Assembly: GCA_017881585.1 (NCBI GenBank)
Contig: JADGQS010000004.1
Coordinates: 1 to 58,282, forward strand
Direction of reading: 5' to 3'
DNA from: Gemmatimonadaceae bacterium
GTDB lineage: Bacteria > Gemmatimonadota > Gemmatimonadetes > Gemmatimonadales > Gemmatimonadaceae
DNA length: 58,282 bases
Shown here: positions 25,289-33,307 of the stretch, one piece after another
Position numbering within the stretch: position 1 is the stretch's first letter
Layout of the letters: each line of letters opens with the position of its first letter
Program-made: the position numbers and the translations under genes
Notes under the pieces: generated by a model
What the model saw: the letters and a program-made list of their open reading frames with translations, nothing else
Database searches by the model: none
What the model was told of the DNA's origin: nothing

Positions 25289-27939
25289 GCCGGGACTCGG
25301 CGACACCGCTGATGCAGCAGTACCGGGACATCAAGGCGCGGCACAAGGACGCGATCCTGTTCTTCAGGATGGGCGATTTCTACGAGATGTTCTACGAGGA
25401 CGCGGAGACCGCGTCGCGAGTCCTCGGGCTGACGCTCACGTCGCGCAACAATGGCGGCGCTGCCGAAGTGCCGCTTGCCGGAGTGCCGGTCCGCGCGGTG
25501 AGCGAGTATCTGCGCCGCTTGGTGCAGCAGGGGTTCCGCGTCGCGATCTGCGAACAGGTGGAAGATCCGAAACTCGCCAAGGGAATCGTGCGGCGGGCAG
25601 TGGTCGAGACGGTGACCCCAGGCGCGGCCTTTTCGGATGATCTGCTGGACGGCACGCGAAACAACTTTCTATGTGCGGTTCAGGTCACTGGCGGCAAGAT
25701 CGGGATCGCCGCTGTCGATGTGTCCACAGGTGAATTTCGTCTATTTACAGTACATCAACAGGACATTACAGCGACACTAGCGCGACTTTCTCCGCGCGAG
25801 GTGCTTATTTCTGCTGGCCACGAAGCCGCGCAGGACCTGGTGCGCGGGCTCGACGTCCTACTGACCTTGCGCGAGGCGTGGGAGTTCGAGACGGCGACAG
25901 CCGAGGAGGCACTCGCCGAACATTTCGCGGTGCGCTCGCTCGAAGGATTCGGGATCGGCGATGGCGACGCGCCTGCGGTTGGCGCAGCCGGCGCACTGAT
26001 GCGCTATCTGCGAGAGCTGCTGCCGGCGGGAGTGCCACACCTCGCGCGACCGATCGTCGAGCGTCCGGGCGGCGTCATGCCGATCGACGAAATGACGCGC
26101 CGCAATCTCGAGCTCGTGGAATCGCTTCGCGGCGGCGACACCGCCGGCACGCTGCTCGGCGTTCTCGATCGTACGCAAACGCCGATGGGCGCGCGCCTGC
26201 TGCGACAGTGGGTGCTGGCTCCGCTCACCGATCTCGCGGCGATCAATTCGCGGCTCGATGCGGTGGATGCGCTCGTGCACGACGCGATCGCGCGCGCGGC
26301 GCTGCGCACCGCGCTCGACGGCGTGCGCGACGTGGAGCGACTTGCGGGAAAAACCGCCGCGCTGCGCGCCAACCCCCGCGACGTTCGGGCGCTCGGCGAT
26401 TCGCTGGCGCGGCTGCCGCACGTGGCAGCGGCACTGCAGCGGATGCGAGTGGCGGGCGTGCTCGCAGAGACCCAGCAATCGTGGGATTCGTGCGCCGACC
26501 TTGCGGCCGAAATCCAGCGCTCGCTCGTGGAGCGGCCACCGGTCTCGATCGGCGAGAGTGAGACGGTCGCGCACGGCGTGGACGCAGCGCTGGATGAGCT
26601 GCGTACCATCGCGACCGGCGGCAAGGACGCGATCGCGTCGCTGCAGACGGTGGAACGCGCACGCACCGGAATCGGTTCGCTGAAGGTCGGCTACAACAAG
26701 GTGTTCGGTTACTTCATCGAAGTCACGAACGCGAACAGCCACCTCGTGCCCGAGGACTATCAGCGCCGGCAGACGCTGACCGGCGCCGAGCGTTACGTGA
26801 CGCCGGCGCTGAAGGATTTCGAGGAGAAGGTGCTGCACGCGACGGAGCGCATCGACGTGCTCGAGCGGCAGCTGTTCGACGCGCTGCGCGCACGCGTCGG
26901 CGCGCAGATCGGCAGGCTGCAGCGGGTCGCGGGCACGCTCGCACAGCTCGACGTGCTGGGGACGCTCGCCGAAGTGGCGAGCCGTGAGGCATATGTGCGG
27001 CCGGAAATCGGGGAGGGATTCGACCTGGAGATCACGGCGGGCCGCCACCCGGTGGTGGAGCGGATGATGCCGCGCGACCAGTTCATCCCGAACGACGTGC
27101 GGCTCGCCGCGGACGCGCGGATGATCATCCTCACCGGGCCGAACATGGCCGGCAAGAGCACCATATTGCGACAGATCGGCCTGCTCGTGCTGATGGCACA
27201 GATGGGAAGCTTCGTCCCGGCGTCACGTGCGCGGGTCGGGATCGCCGACCGTGTGTTCACGCGCGTGGGCGCGAGCGACAACCTCGTGCGCGGCCAGAGC
27301 ACGTTCATGGTGGAGATGTCCGAGACGAGCGCCATCCTTCACACGGCGACGGCGCGGAGCCTCGTGCTGCTCGACGAGATCGGCCGCGGAACGAGCACGT
27401 GGGACGGGGTGAGCATCGCGTGGGCCGTGAGCGAACACCTGCACGAACGGATCGGCTGCAAGACGGTGTTCGCGACGCACTACCACGAGCTCACGCAGCT
27501 CGCCGACGAATTCATGTCGGTGCGCAACTACAACGTCGACGTGCGCGAGAGTGGCGACCGTATCCTGTTCCTGCACCGGCTCAAGCCCGGCGGTGCAGAC
27601 CGCTCGTACGGCATCGAGGTCGGGCGGATTGCGGGCCTTCCGCAGCCGGTGATCGCGCGGGCCCGCGCGCTGCTCAAGCTGCTCGAGGGCGAACAGATCG
27701 TCGCGGCGCTGAGCGGCAAGGCGGGCGTCGCGGCGCGCGCGCCACGCGGCACGGGCGACCAGCTCGGACTCTTCGCCAGCAACCTGCCGCATCCAGTTGT
27801 CGAGCGGTTGCGCGACATCGATGTGAACACGCTGACGCCGCTCGAGGCGCTCGCGCTCCTGGCGCAGCTGACGGCGGAAGCGCGCGCGGAGCCTGGGGCC
27901 ATCGCCCGTGCCGTCGCCCCCGCTGCGGCGCGGGCGTAG
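25285..27939 (+). CDS. mutS: DNA mismatch repair protein MutS
   Basis: 884 residues from a GTG overlapping the previous stop (GTGA). The mismatch-recognition FxE motif is in FFRMGDFYEMFYEDA. The ATPase part has GPNMAGKSTILRQIG (Walker A), then the GQSTFMVEMSE region, LVLLDEIGRGTSTWDG (Walker B) and TVFATHYHELTQL. Length is that of MutS1 rather than MutS2, and there is no Smr domain. It recognises mispairs and recruits MutL. The stop codon TAG doubles as the start of a TAGATT element for the next gene. Confidence 0.97.
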   Translation: MSRDSATPLMQQYRDIKARHKDAILFFRMGDFYEMFYEDAETASRVLGLTLTSRNNGGAAEVPLAGVPVRAVSEYLRRLVQQGFRVAICEQVEDPKLAKGIVRRAVVETVTPGAAFSDDLLDGTRNNFLCAVQVTGGKIGIAAVDVSTGEFRLFTVHQQDITATLARLSPREVLISAGHEAAQDLVRGLDVLLTLREAWEFETATAEEALAEHFAVRSLEGFGIGDGDAPAVGAAGALMRYLRELLPAGVPHLARPIVERPGGVMPIDEMTRRNLELVESLRGGDTAGTLLGVLDRTQTPMGARLLRQWVLAPLTDLAAINSRLDAVDALVHDAIARAALRTALDGVRDVERLAGKTAALRANPRDVRALGDSLARLPHVAAALQRMRVAGVLAETQQSWDSCADLAAEIQRSLVERPPVSIGESETVAHGVDAALDELRTIATGGKDAIASLQTVERARTGIGSLKVGYNKVFGYFIEVTNANSHLVPEDYQRRQTLTGAERYVTPALKDFEEKVLHATERIDVLERQLFDALRARVGAQIGRLQRVAGTLAQLDVLGTLAEVASREAYVRPEIGEGFDLEITAGRHPVVERMMPRDQFIPNDVRLAADARMIILTGPNMAGKSTILRQIGLLVLMAQMGSFVPASRARVGIADRVFTRVGASDNLVRGQSTFMVEMSETSAILHTATARSLVLLDEIGRGTSTWDGVSIAWAVSEHLHERIGCKTVFATHYHELTQLADEFMSVRNYNVDVRESGDRILFLHRLKPGGADRSYGIEVGRIAGLPQPVIARARALLKLLEGEQIVAALSGKAGVAARAPRGTGDQLGLFASNLPHPVVERLRDIDVNTLTPLEALALLAQLTAEARAEPGAIARAVAPAAARA

Positions 27940-27948
27940 ATTCCCGCG

Positions 27949-29349
27949 ATGCCAGACTCCGTGCGCGACCTCCGGGTCTACGATTCCGTCCTCGAGACAA
28001 TTGGCTGGACTCCGATGATCCGGCTGACGCGGGTCACGCGCGGCATCCGCACGCCGGTGTGGGCAAAGGCCGAGACCTTCAATCCCGGAGGCTCGGTGAA
28101 GGACCGGATCGGCATGCCGATCATCGAGCGCGCCGAACGCGACGGATCGCTCAAGCCCGGCGGCACGATCGTCGAGGGCACGAGCGGCAACACGGGCGTC
28201 GCGCTGGCGATCGCCGCCGCGCTCAAGGGCTACAAGTGCATCTTCACGATGCCGGACAAGATGTCGCAGGAAAAAGTCCGGCTCCTGAAGGCGTACGGGG
28301 CGGAAGTCGTCATCACGCCGACCGCCGTGCCTCCCGACCATCCGGACAGTTACGTGATGACGGCGAAGCGCATCGCGCATGAGACGCCGAACGCGATTCT
28401 CGCGAACCAGTTCTACAACCAGGCGAACCCGGATGCGCACTATGCGACGACTGGGCCGGAACTCTGGGAGCAGACACAGGGACGCATCACGCACCTCGTC
28501 GCCGGCGCTGGAACGGGCGGCACCATCACCGGTGCGGGGCGTTACCTCAAGGAAAAGAATCCGAAGATCCAGGTCGTCTGCGGCGACCCGGTGGGATCGA
28601 TCCTTGCCGAGTACTGGCGGAGCGGCGGCACGAACAAGATTGAAGGCGTACCGTACAAGGTCGAGGGCATCGGCCAGGACAAGATTCCGGACACGCTCGA
28701 CCTGCGCCTCATCGATGAATTTCAGACGGTCTCCGACCGCGAAGCCTTCGCGATGGCGCGCCGGCTCACGCGCGAGGAAGGATTGTTCGCGGGCGGATCG
28801 TCGGGACTGCTCGCGCACGTGGCGCTGAGCGTCGCGCGGCGCGTGAACGATCCCGATGCGTGCGTCGTGACGTTCCTGTGCGATACCGGCGAGCGCTATC
28901 TCTCGAAAGTCTACAACGACGAGTGGATGCGAGAGAACCAGATGCTCGACGTGGAGAAGGTGACGCTCGGACACCTGCTCGACGTGAAGGGCGAGCGGTC
29001 GCCCGCCGGCGTGATCAGCACGTCGCCCGGCGCAACGGTGCGGCAGGCACTGCGGCTCATGAGCCTGCACGACGTGTCGCAGCTGCCGGTGATGGACGGC
29101 CGCAACTGCGTGGGGTCGGTGAGCGAAAACGTGCTGAGTGTGCGCGGTCTCGAGGACGTGAAGGTGCTCGAGCGGACCGTCGGCGACACGATGGACTCGC
29201 CGTTCCCGGTCGTGGATGCCGATCATGCCATGGACGCCATCGTGAAGCTCCTCTCGAAATCGAACCCGGCGGTGCTCGTGCGCGAGAAAGGCGAGATCCG
29301 CGGCATCGTGACGCGCTCCGACATGCTGCACTACCTGATGGCGCGCTGA
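27949..29349 (+). CDS. Cystathionine beta-synthase (PLP domain plus CBS pair)
   Basis: 466 residues. The PLP-dependent fold II domain has NPGGSVKDRIG (Schiff-base lysine), EGTSGNTGVALA (phosphate/substrate loop) and GAGTGGTITGAGRYLKEK. The C-terminal 125 residues form two CBS domains (VISTSPGATVRQALRLMSLH and MDSPFPVVDADHAMDAIVKL). This domain pair is typical of cystathionine beta-synthase in transsulfuration, although cysteine synthase activity is possible. TAGATT (27937-27942) ends 6 nt before the ATG, suggesting a leaderless transcript starting within the mutS stop region. Confidence 0.88.
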   Translation: MPDSVRDLRVYDSVLETIGWTPMIRLTRVTRGIRTPVWAKAETFNPGGSVKDRIGMPIIERAERDGSLKPGGTIVEGTSGNTGVALAIAAALKGYKCIFTMPDKMSQEKVRLLKAYGAEVVITPTAVPPDHPDSYVMTAKRIAHETPNAILANQFYNQANPDAHYATTGPELWEQTQGRITHLVAGAGTGGTITGAGRYLKEKNPKIQVVCGDPVGSILAEYWRSGGTNKIEGVPYKVEGIGQDKIPDTLDLRLIDEFQTVSDREAFAMARRLTREEGLFAGGSSGLLAHVALSVARRVNDPDACVVTFLCDTGERYLSKVYNDEWMRENQMLDVEKVTLGHLLDVKGERSPAGVISTSPGATVRQALRLMSLHDVSQLPVMDGRNCVGSVSENVLSVRGLEDVKVLERTVGDTMDSPFPVVDADHAMDAIVKLLSKSNPAVLVREKGEIRGIVTRSDMLHYLMAR

Positions 29350-29350
29350 A

Positions 29351-30382
29351 GTGAGAATCACGGTGCTGATGGGCGGTACTTCGGCGGAGCGCGACGTGTC
29401 GCTCGCGTCGGGGCTCCGCGTCGCGGAGGCCCTGCGTTCCCGCGGGCACGCCGTCACGGTGGTCGATACGGTGCGGGGCGCACTCACCGAGGGGGAGGAG
29501 CGCGCCATGCTCGCGGGCCCAGTGATGCACGCGCTGCCGCCCGAGTCCGGAGCGCTGGCGCGCCTTTCGTCGGAGACGCTGTCGGCGACGGTCCGCGGAC
29601 TCGGCACGCATCGCGACGCCGAGGTTGTGTTCATCGGGCTGCACGGCGGGCATGGCGAGGACGGCACACTGCAGGCGCTCCTCGATCTGACCGGAGTCCC
29701 GTACACCGGCAGCGGACACCTCGCGAGCGCGCTCGCGATGGACAAGGATCTTTCCAAGCGGCTCTTTCGCGAGGCAGGCGTGCGCACGCCGGAATGGCTG
29801 ATGGCGCCGGCGAGTGACGACGACATCGTTTCGGCGCTCGGACTGCCGGTCATCGTGAAGCCGTCGAAGCAGGGCTCCACGGTCGGGCTCACGCTCGTGA
29901 AGAAGCGCGCCGACCTGCAGGCGGCGATCGAGGAGGCGCGCAACTACGATGACGAAGTGATGATCGAACAGTTCATCGCCGGACGCGAGCTCACGGTCGG
30001 GGTGCTCGGCGACGAGGCACTTCCCGTAGGGGAAATCATCCCCAAGCACGAAATCTACGACTACGAATGCAAGTACACGCCCGGCATGGCGCGTGAGGAA
30101 TTCCCGGCGAAGCTGTCGACCGCTGAAGCCAATGCTGCGCAGGAGCAGGCTCTGCTTGCGTTCAGGGCACTCAAGCTTTCAGGCTATGCGCGCATTGACT
30201 TCCGGATGACGGAAGACGGAACATTCTACTGTCTGGAAGCGAACACACTTCCGGGGATGACGAAGCTGAGCCTGATTCCCCAGGCGGCCGCGGCCGCGGG
30301 GATCACGTTCCCCGAGCTGTGCGAGCGGATCGTCAAACTGGCCAAGGGACTCGGGCCGAAGGACTCCGGAGAAACGCGATGA
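29351..30382 (+). CDS. ddl: D-alanine--D-alanine ligase
   Basis: 343 residues from the GTG at 29351, one base after the preceding stop. ATP-grasp fold: MGGTSAERDVSLASG and FIGLHGGHGEDGTLQALLDL at the N-terminus, GLPVIVKPSKQGSTVG for ATP binding, and ARIDFRMTEDGTFYCLEANT with the metal ligands. It makes the D-Ala-D-Ala dipeptide for peptidoglycan. Its stop overlaps the start of a degenerate QueE homologue (ATGA), beginning a four-gene coupled run. Confidence 0.95.
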   Translation: MRITVLMGGTSAERDVSLASGLRVAEALRSRGHAVTVVDTVRGALTEGEERAMLAGPVMHALPPESGALARLSSETLSATVRGLGTHRDAEVVFIGLHGGHGEDGTLQALLDLTGVPYTGSGHLASALAMDKDLSKRLFREAGVRTPEWLMAPASDDDIVSALGLPVIVKPSKQGSTVGLTLVKKRADLQAAIEEARNYDDEVMIEQFIAGRELTVGVLGDEALPVGEIIPKHEIYDYECKYTPGMAREEFPAKLSTAEANAAQEQALLAFRALKLSGYARIDFRMTEDGTFYCLEANTLPGMTKLSLIPQAAAAAGITFPELCERIVKLAKGLGPKDSGETR

Positions 30383-31041
30383 CGGGCACACCGATGGCAG
30401 CGGCAGCGTTGGCGGGAGTACCGGCCGGCGTCCAGGCACAGGGTGTTTGGGTTGGACGGCGGCAGCTGTTCGTGCGCTTCGCCGGCGAAGCGGAAACGGC
30501 CACGATGTACACTGCGGCGGCGCTCGTGCGCGAATTGGAGCGCCAGCTTGCACGTTCGAAATTCCATTCGATTTCCATCGGCGGACGCGATCCACTCGCG
30601 AACCAGGAGTTCCTGATCGCCGCGCTCGAGAGTGCCAAGCCGCCGATTCCCGTGATGCTCGACACCGACGGCCAGCGTCCGGAGACGCTCAAGACACTCG
30701 CTCCGTTTCTTGCGCTCACGCAGGTGACCGTCGAGTTCTGGGCACCGGATGCCACGCTCGCGCACGTGATCGAGACGATCGCCGAGGCCGCGCACGCAAG
30801 GTGCGCGCACGCCCTCGTGCTCTGCCCGCGCGACGACACGTCGGACGGACAGGTGTTGCGCGTCATCGAACAGGCGCACGGCGCGAGCGCGGACACACAG
30901 GTCGTGATTCATCCGCCGTCGCCCACGGGCGAGCATCCGATGCTCGACCGCCGCTGGGCGGCACTTCTCGATCAGGCCATGGCCACGCACGCCGACACGC
31001 GCCTCGCGCTGCGGTTGCCGCAGCCCGCCGGACTGCGATGA
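30379..31041 (+). CDS. Degenerate QueE-like protein lacking the radical-SAM cysteines
   Basis: 220 residues, start ATG overlapping the ddl stop. The layout follows 7-carboxy-7-deazaguanine synthase (QueE): VQAQGVWVGRRQLFVRFAG (residues 18-36; QueE has IQGEG..VG..FVRFAGC), HSISIGGRDPLANQEFL (63-79; SITGGEPLL), PVMLDTDGQRPETL (91-104; LETNGTLPE), QVTVEF (115-120) and IHPPSPTG (177-184). Where QueE has CxxxCxxC, this protein reads GEAETATMY (36-44). Only two Cys remain (142, 149), far from the cluster site, so it cannot hold a [4Fe-4S] cluster in the usual way. No signal peptide. Position next to queF suggests a link to deazapurine metabolism, but the function is inferred. Confidence 0.7.
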   Translation: MTGTPMAAAALAGVPAGVQAQGVWVGRRQLFVRFAGEAETATMYTAAALVRELERQLARSKFHSISIGGRDPLANQEFLIAALESAKPPIPVMLDTDGQRPETLKTLAPFLALTQVTVEFWAPDATLAHVIETIAEAAHARCAHALVLCPRDDTSDGQVLRVIEQAHGASADTQVVIHPPSPTGEHPMLDRRWAALLDQAMATHADTRLALRLPQPAGLR

Positions 31042-31967
31042 GCGAAGACGTGCCCATTTACGAAATACGCTCGCCGGAAGAACCGGCGCCGCGGCTCACG
31101 TCCGCGGTGCAGTGGCTGATCGCGATCAACGTCTTCGTCTATTTCATTCAGCTCACGGTCCTGAAGCCGAGCGATGTCCAACTCGCGCTCGGGTTCCAGA
31201 CGAAGAATCTCGGCCACCAGTGGTGGACGATCGGCACGTACATGTTCGTGCACGGCGGCTTCTGGTACCTCGCGCTGAACATGTACACGCTCTGGCTCTT
31301 CGGGCCTCGCGTGGAGCGGAAGTGGGGCGCGCGCGAGTTCCTGCGCTTCTATCTCTTCTGCGGACTGGGCGGCTGGTTCGCGCATCTCGTGTTCGTTCCC
31401 GGAGACTCGCTGCTCATTGGCGCCGCGGCGGCGGTGTTCGGCGTCATGCTCGCGTATGCGTCGCTCTGGCCGGACGAACAGCTCTTCGTCTTTGGAGTGA
31501 TTCCGACGACGGTGCGGTGGCTCGTGATCTTCGTCGGGGTGCTGAACATCGTGGGCGGCATCACCACGACGGGTGCGCAGAGCGGCGTCGCGTATCTCGC
31601 GCACGCGGGCGGACTCGCGGCCGGCTGGCTCTATCTGCGCATGACGGCAGCGGTGAATCTCGGCCGGTTGCGTCAGGGCGTGTCGCCCGTACCCGACGAG
31701 CCGGAAGACGTGCCGCCCCGCGCCGTGCCGCGCACGCTTCCGCGTTCGCGCGCACGCGAGCGCGACAACATCGACGACGTCGTCGCGCGCAGCAACGCGG
31801 TCGTCGCCAAGCGGACGACGTCGCCGCGCGCCACACGCGGACCGCAGGCGGAACTCGCCGCGCTCGACCAGGTGCTCGACAAGATTTCCGCCCATGGCCT
31901 CGGGAGCCTGACGTCCGAGGAGCGCCGGCTGCTCAGCGAGGAATCGAAGCGACGGAGAACGGAATAA
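31038..31967 (+). CDS. Rhomboid-family membrane protein lacking the catalytic serine
   Basis: 309 residues, start ATG overlapping the previous stop (ATGA). Six hydrophobic segments and the rhomboid pattern are clear: YMFVHGGFWYLALNMYTLWL (His72 and Asn81), GPRVERKWGAREFLRFYL, then YLAHAGGLAAGW with the catalytic-type His189. The nucleophile motif GxSG reads GAAAAVFG (128-135), with Ala at the Ser position. It is therefore probably a pseudoprotease like iRhoms or derlins, binding membrane clients rather than cutting them. A charged cytoplasmic tail of about 100 residues follows. It lies between the pseudo-QueE and queF. Confidence 0.85.
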   Translation: MSEDVPIYEIRSPEEPAPRLTSAVQWLIAINVFVYFIQLTVLKPSDVQLALGFQTKNLGHQWWTIGTYMFVHGGFWYLALNMYTLWLFGPRVERKWGAREFLRFYLFCGLGGWFAHLVFVPGDSLLIGAAAAVFGVMLAYASLWPDEQLFVFGVIPTTVRWLVIFVGVLNIVGGITTTGAQSGVAYLAHAGGLAAGWLYLRMTAAVNLGRLRQGVSPVPDEPEDVPPRAVPRTLPRSRARERDNIDDVVARSNAVVAKRTTSPRATRGPQAELAALDQVLDKISAHGLGSLTSEERRLLSEESKRRRTE

Positions 31968-32384
31968 GTGCCAAGCCCGGAACTGCTGGAGACATTCCCG
32001 AATCCGTACACCGACCGGGATTACGAGATCTTCATGACGTGTCCGGAGTTCACGTCGCTTTGTCCGCTCGGCGGGATCGAAAGCGACGCGGATGAACTCG
32101 CGCTGCTGAAGGGAGGCGCACCGGACTTCGCGACGATCAGCATCACGTACATTCCGGGCAAGCTGTGCGTGGAGCTCAAGAGCCTGAAGTTCTATCTCTG
32201 GAGCTTTCGCAACGACGGCATCTTCTACGAGCGCGTCGTGAACCGGATTCTCGACGACCTCGTGAAGGCCGTGAAGCCCAAGCGGATGAGCGTCGTCGGG
32301 GACTTCAATGTGCGGGGCGGCATCAAGTCGGTCATCACGGCGAACCACCTCTCCAAACCCGGCGCGAAGACGAAGCGCCGCTAG
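31968..32384 (+). CDS. queF: preQ0 reductase (NADPH-dependent 7-cyano-7-deazaguanine reductase)
   Basis: 138 residues from a GTG directly abutting the previous stop. Short (unimodular) QueF: the catalytic Cys is in CPEFTSLCP, DFATISITYIP carries the conserved Asp, CVELKSLKFYLWSFRNDG is the QueF signature (usually ESKSLK), and VVGDFNVRGGI ends the core. A loop of about ten residues (IESDADELALLKG) sits between the Cys and Asp motifs. It reduces preQ0 to preQ1 for queuosine in tRNA. No other queuosine gene except the degenerate QueE homologue is in the window. Confidence 0.93.
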   Translation: MPSPELLETFPNPYTDRDYEIFMTCPEFTSLCPLGGIESDADELALLKGGAPDFATISITYIPGKLCVELKSLKFYLWSFRNDGIFYERVVNRILDDLVKAVKPKRMSVVGDFNVRGGIKSVITANHLSKPGAKTKRR

Positions 32385-32402
32385 TCCGGGGTTCGCCGAC
32401 GG

Positions 32403-33290
32403 CTACCCGACGGCCGGGAGCTGCCCGGATGTCCAGCCAATCGATCCGCGCCGTCCCGGCGCCCACCGCGGATACGTGCCCACCAGCCGCACCTCGTGTG
32501 CGAGCACGGCGATTTCAGCCACGAGTGCGTCGGCTGCCGCGTCACCCACCTGATGGTCGAACTCCACGAAGAAGCGATAGCTCCAGGGCTCGCCCGTCGG
32601 GCGCGTCTCGATTCGACGCACGTTCACCCCGTGGCGCGCGAGCGGCGCCAGCGCCTCGAGCAGCGCACCGGGCACGTCCTTCGTCGTGAGGAGGAGCATC
32701 GTGCGCGCCGGGGTTCCGACGGTCAGCGGCAGCGGCGCGCGCGCGAATGCGAGGAAGCGTGTCTGGTTGTCGGGGCGGTCCTCAATGTCGGCGGCGACGA
32801 CGTCGAGCGAATAGCGCTTCGCGGATGCGTGGCTCGCGACCGCGGCGAATTGCGGATCGGCGAGGTTCGACACATCGACGGCTGCTCCGGCGGTGTCGTA
32901 CACGGCGTGGACGGTGAGGCGCGGATTTGCGCGAAAGAAGTTCCCGCACTGCGCGAGAGCGATCGGATGGCTGAACACGTCGCGCACCTGGCCGAACTGG
33001 GCGCCCGGGGGCCCGAGCAGGCAGTGGTGTACGGCGACGACGGTCTCGGCGATCGCATGGATGCCCTGCGTGCCGTCTATCACGTCGTGCGCCGCCTGCA
33101 CGGAGCCTACGATCGTGTTCTCGATTGGGAGCACCGCGCGATCGACGTCGCCGTGCGCGAGCGCTTCGGCGACGTCGCGGAAGTCACGGCATGGCACGGT
33201 CTCGATGTCGCCGCCCCAGAGCTGCTGGATCGCCTCTTCACTGAACACTCCAAGCTCGCCCTGGAAGGCGACGCGCAGCGCCGGGCTCAC
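32403..33290 (-). CDS. pheA: Prephenate dehydratase
   Basis: 295 residues from the GTG at 33290 (protein begins MSPALRVAFQGELGVFSEEA), 17 nt after the stop of the upstream M16 gene. The catalytic domain has PIENTIVGSV, and DNQTRFLAFA holds the TRF motif. The C-terminal ACT domain has DVPGALLEALAPLARHGVNV and RIETRPTGEPWSYRFFVEF, corresponding to the phenylalanine-binding ESRP region. It converts prephenate to phenylpyruvate and should be inhibited by Phe. No chorismate mutase domain is fused. Confidence 0.94.
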   Translation of the reverse strand: MSPALRVAFQGELGVFSEEAIQQLWGGDIETVPCRDFRDVAEALAHGDVDRAVLPIENTIVGSVQAAHDVIDGTQGIHAIAETVVAVHHCLLGPPGAQFGQVRDVFSHPIALAQCGNFFRANPRLTVHAVYDTAGAAVDVSNLADPQFAAVASHASAKRYSLDVVAADIEDRPDNQTRFLAFARAPLPLTVGTPARTMLLLTTKDVPGALLEALAPLARHGVNVRRIETRPTGEPWSYRFFVEFDHQVGDAAADALVAEIAVLAHEVRLVGTYPRWAPGRRGSIGWTSGQLPAVG

Positions 33291-33307
33291 GAGGCGTGCC
33301 GTCTCAT

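Noticed and set aside
27223-29943. A 906-codon minus-strand open frame across mutS, the cystathionine beta-synthase and ddl
   Set aside because: No protein motifs; the plus-strand genes have complete family signatures.
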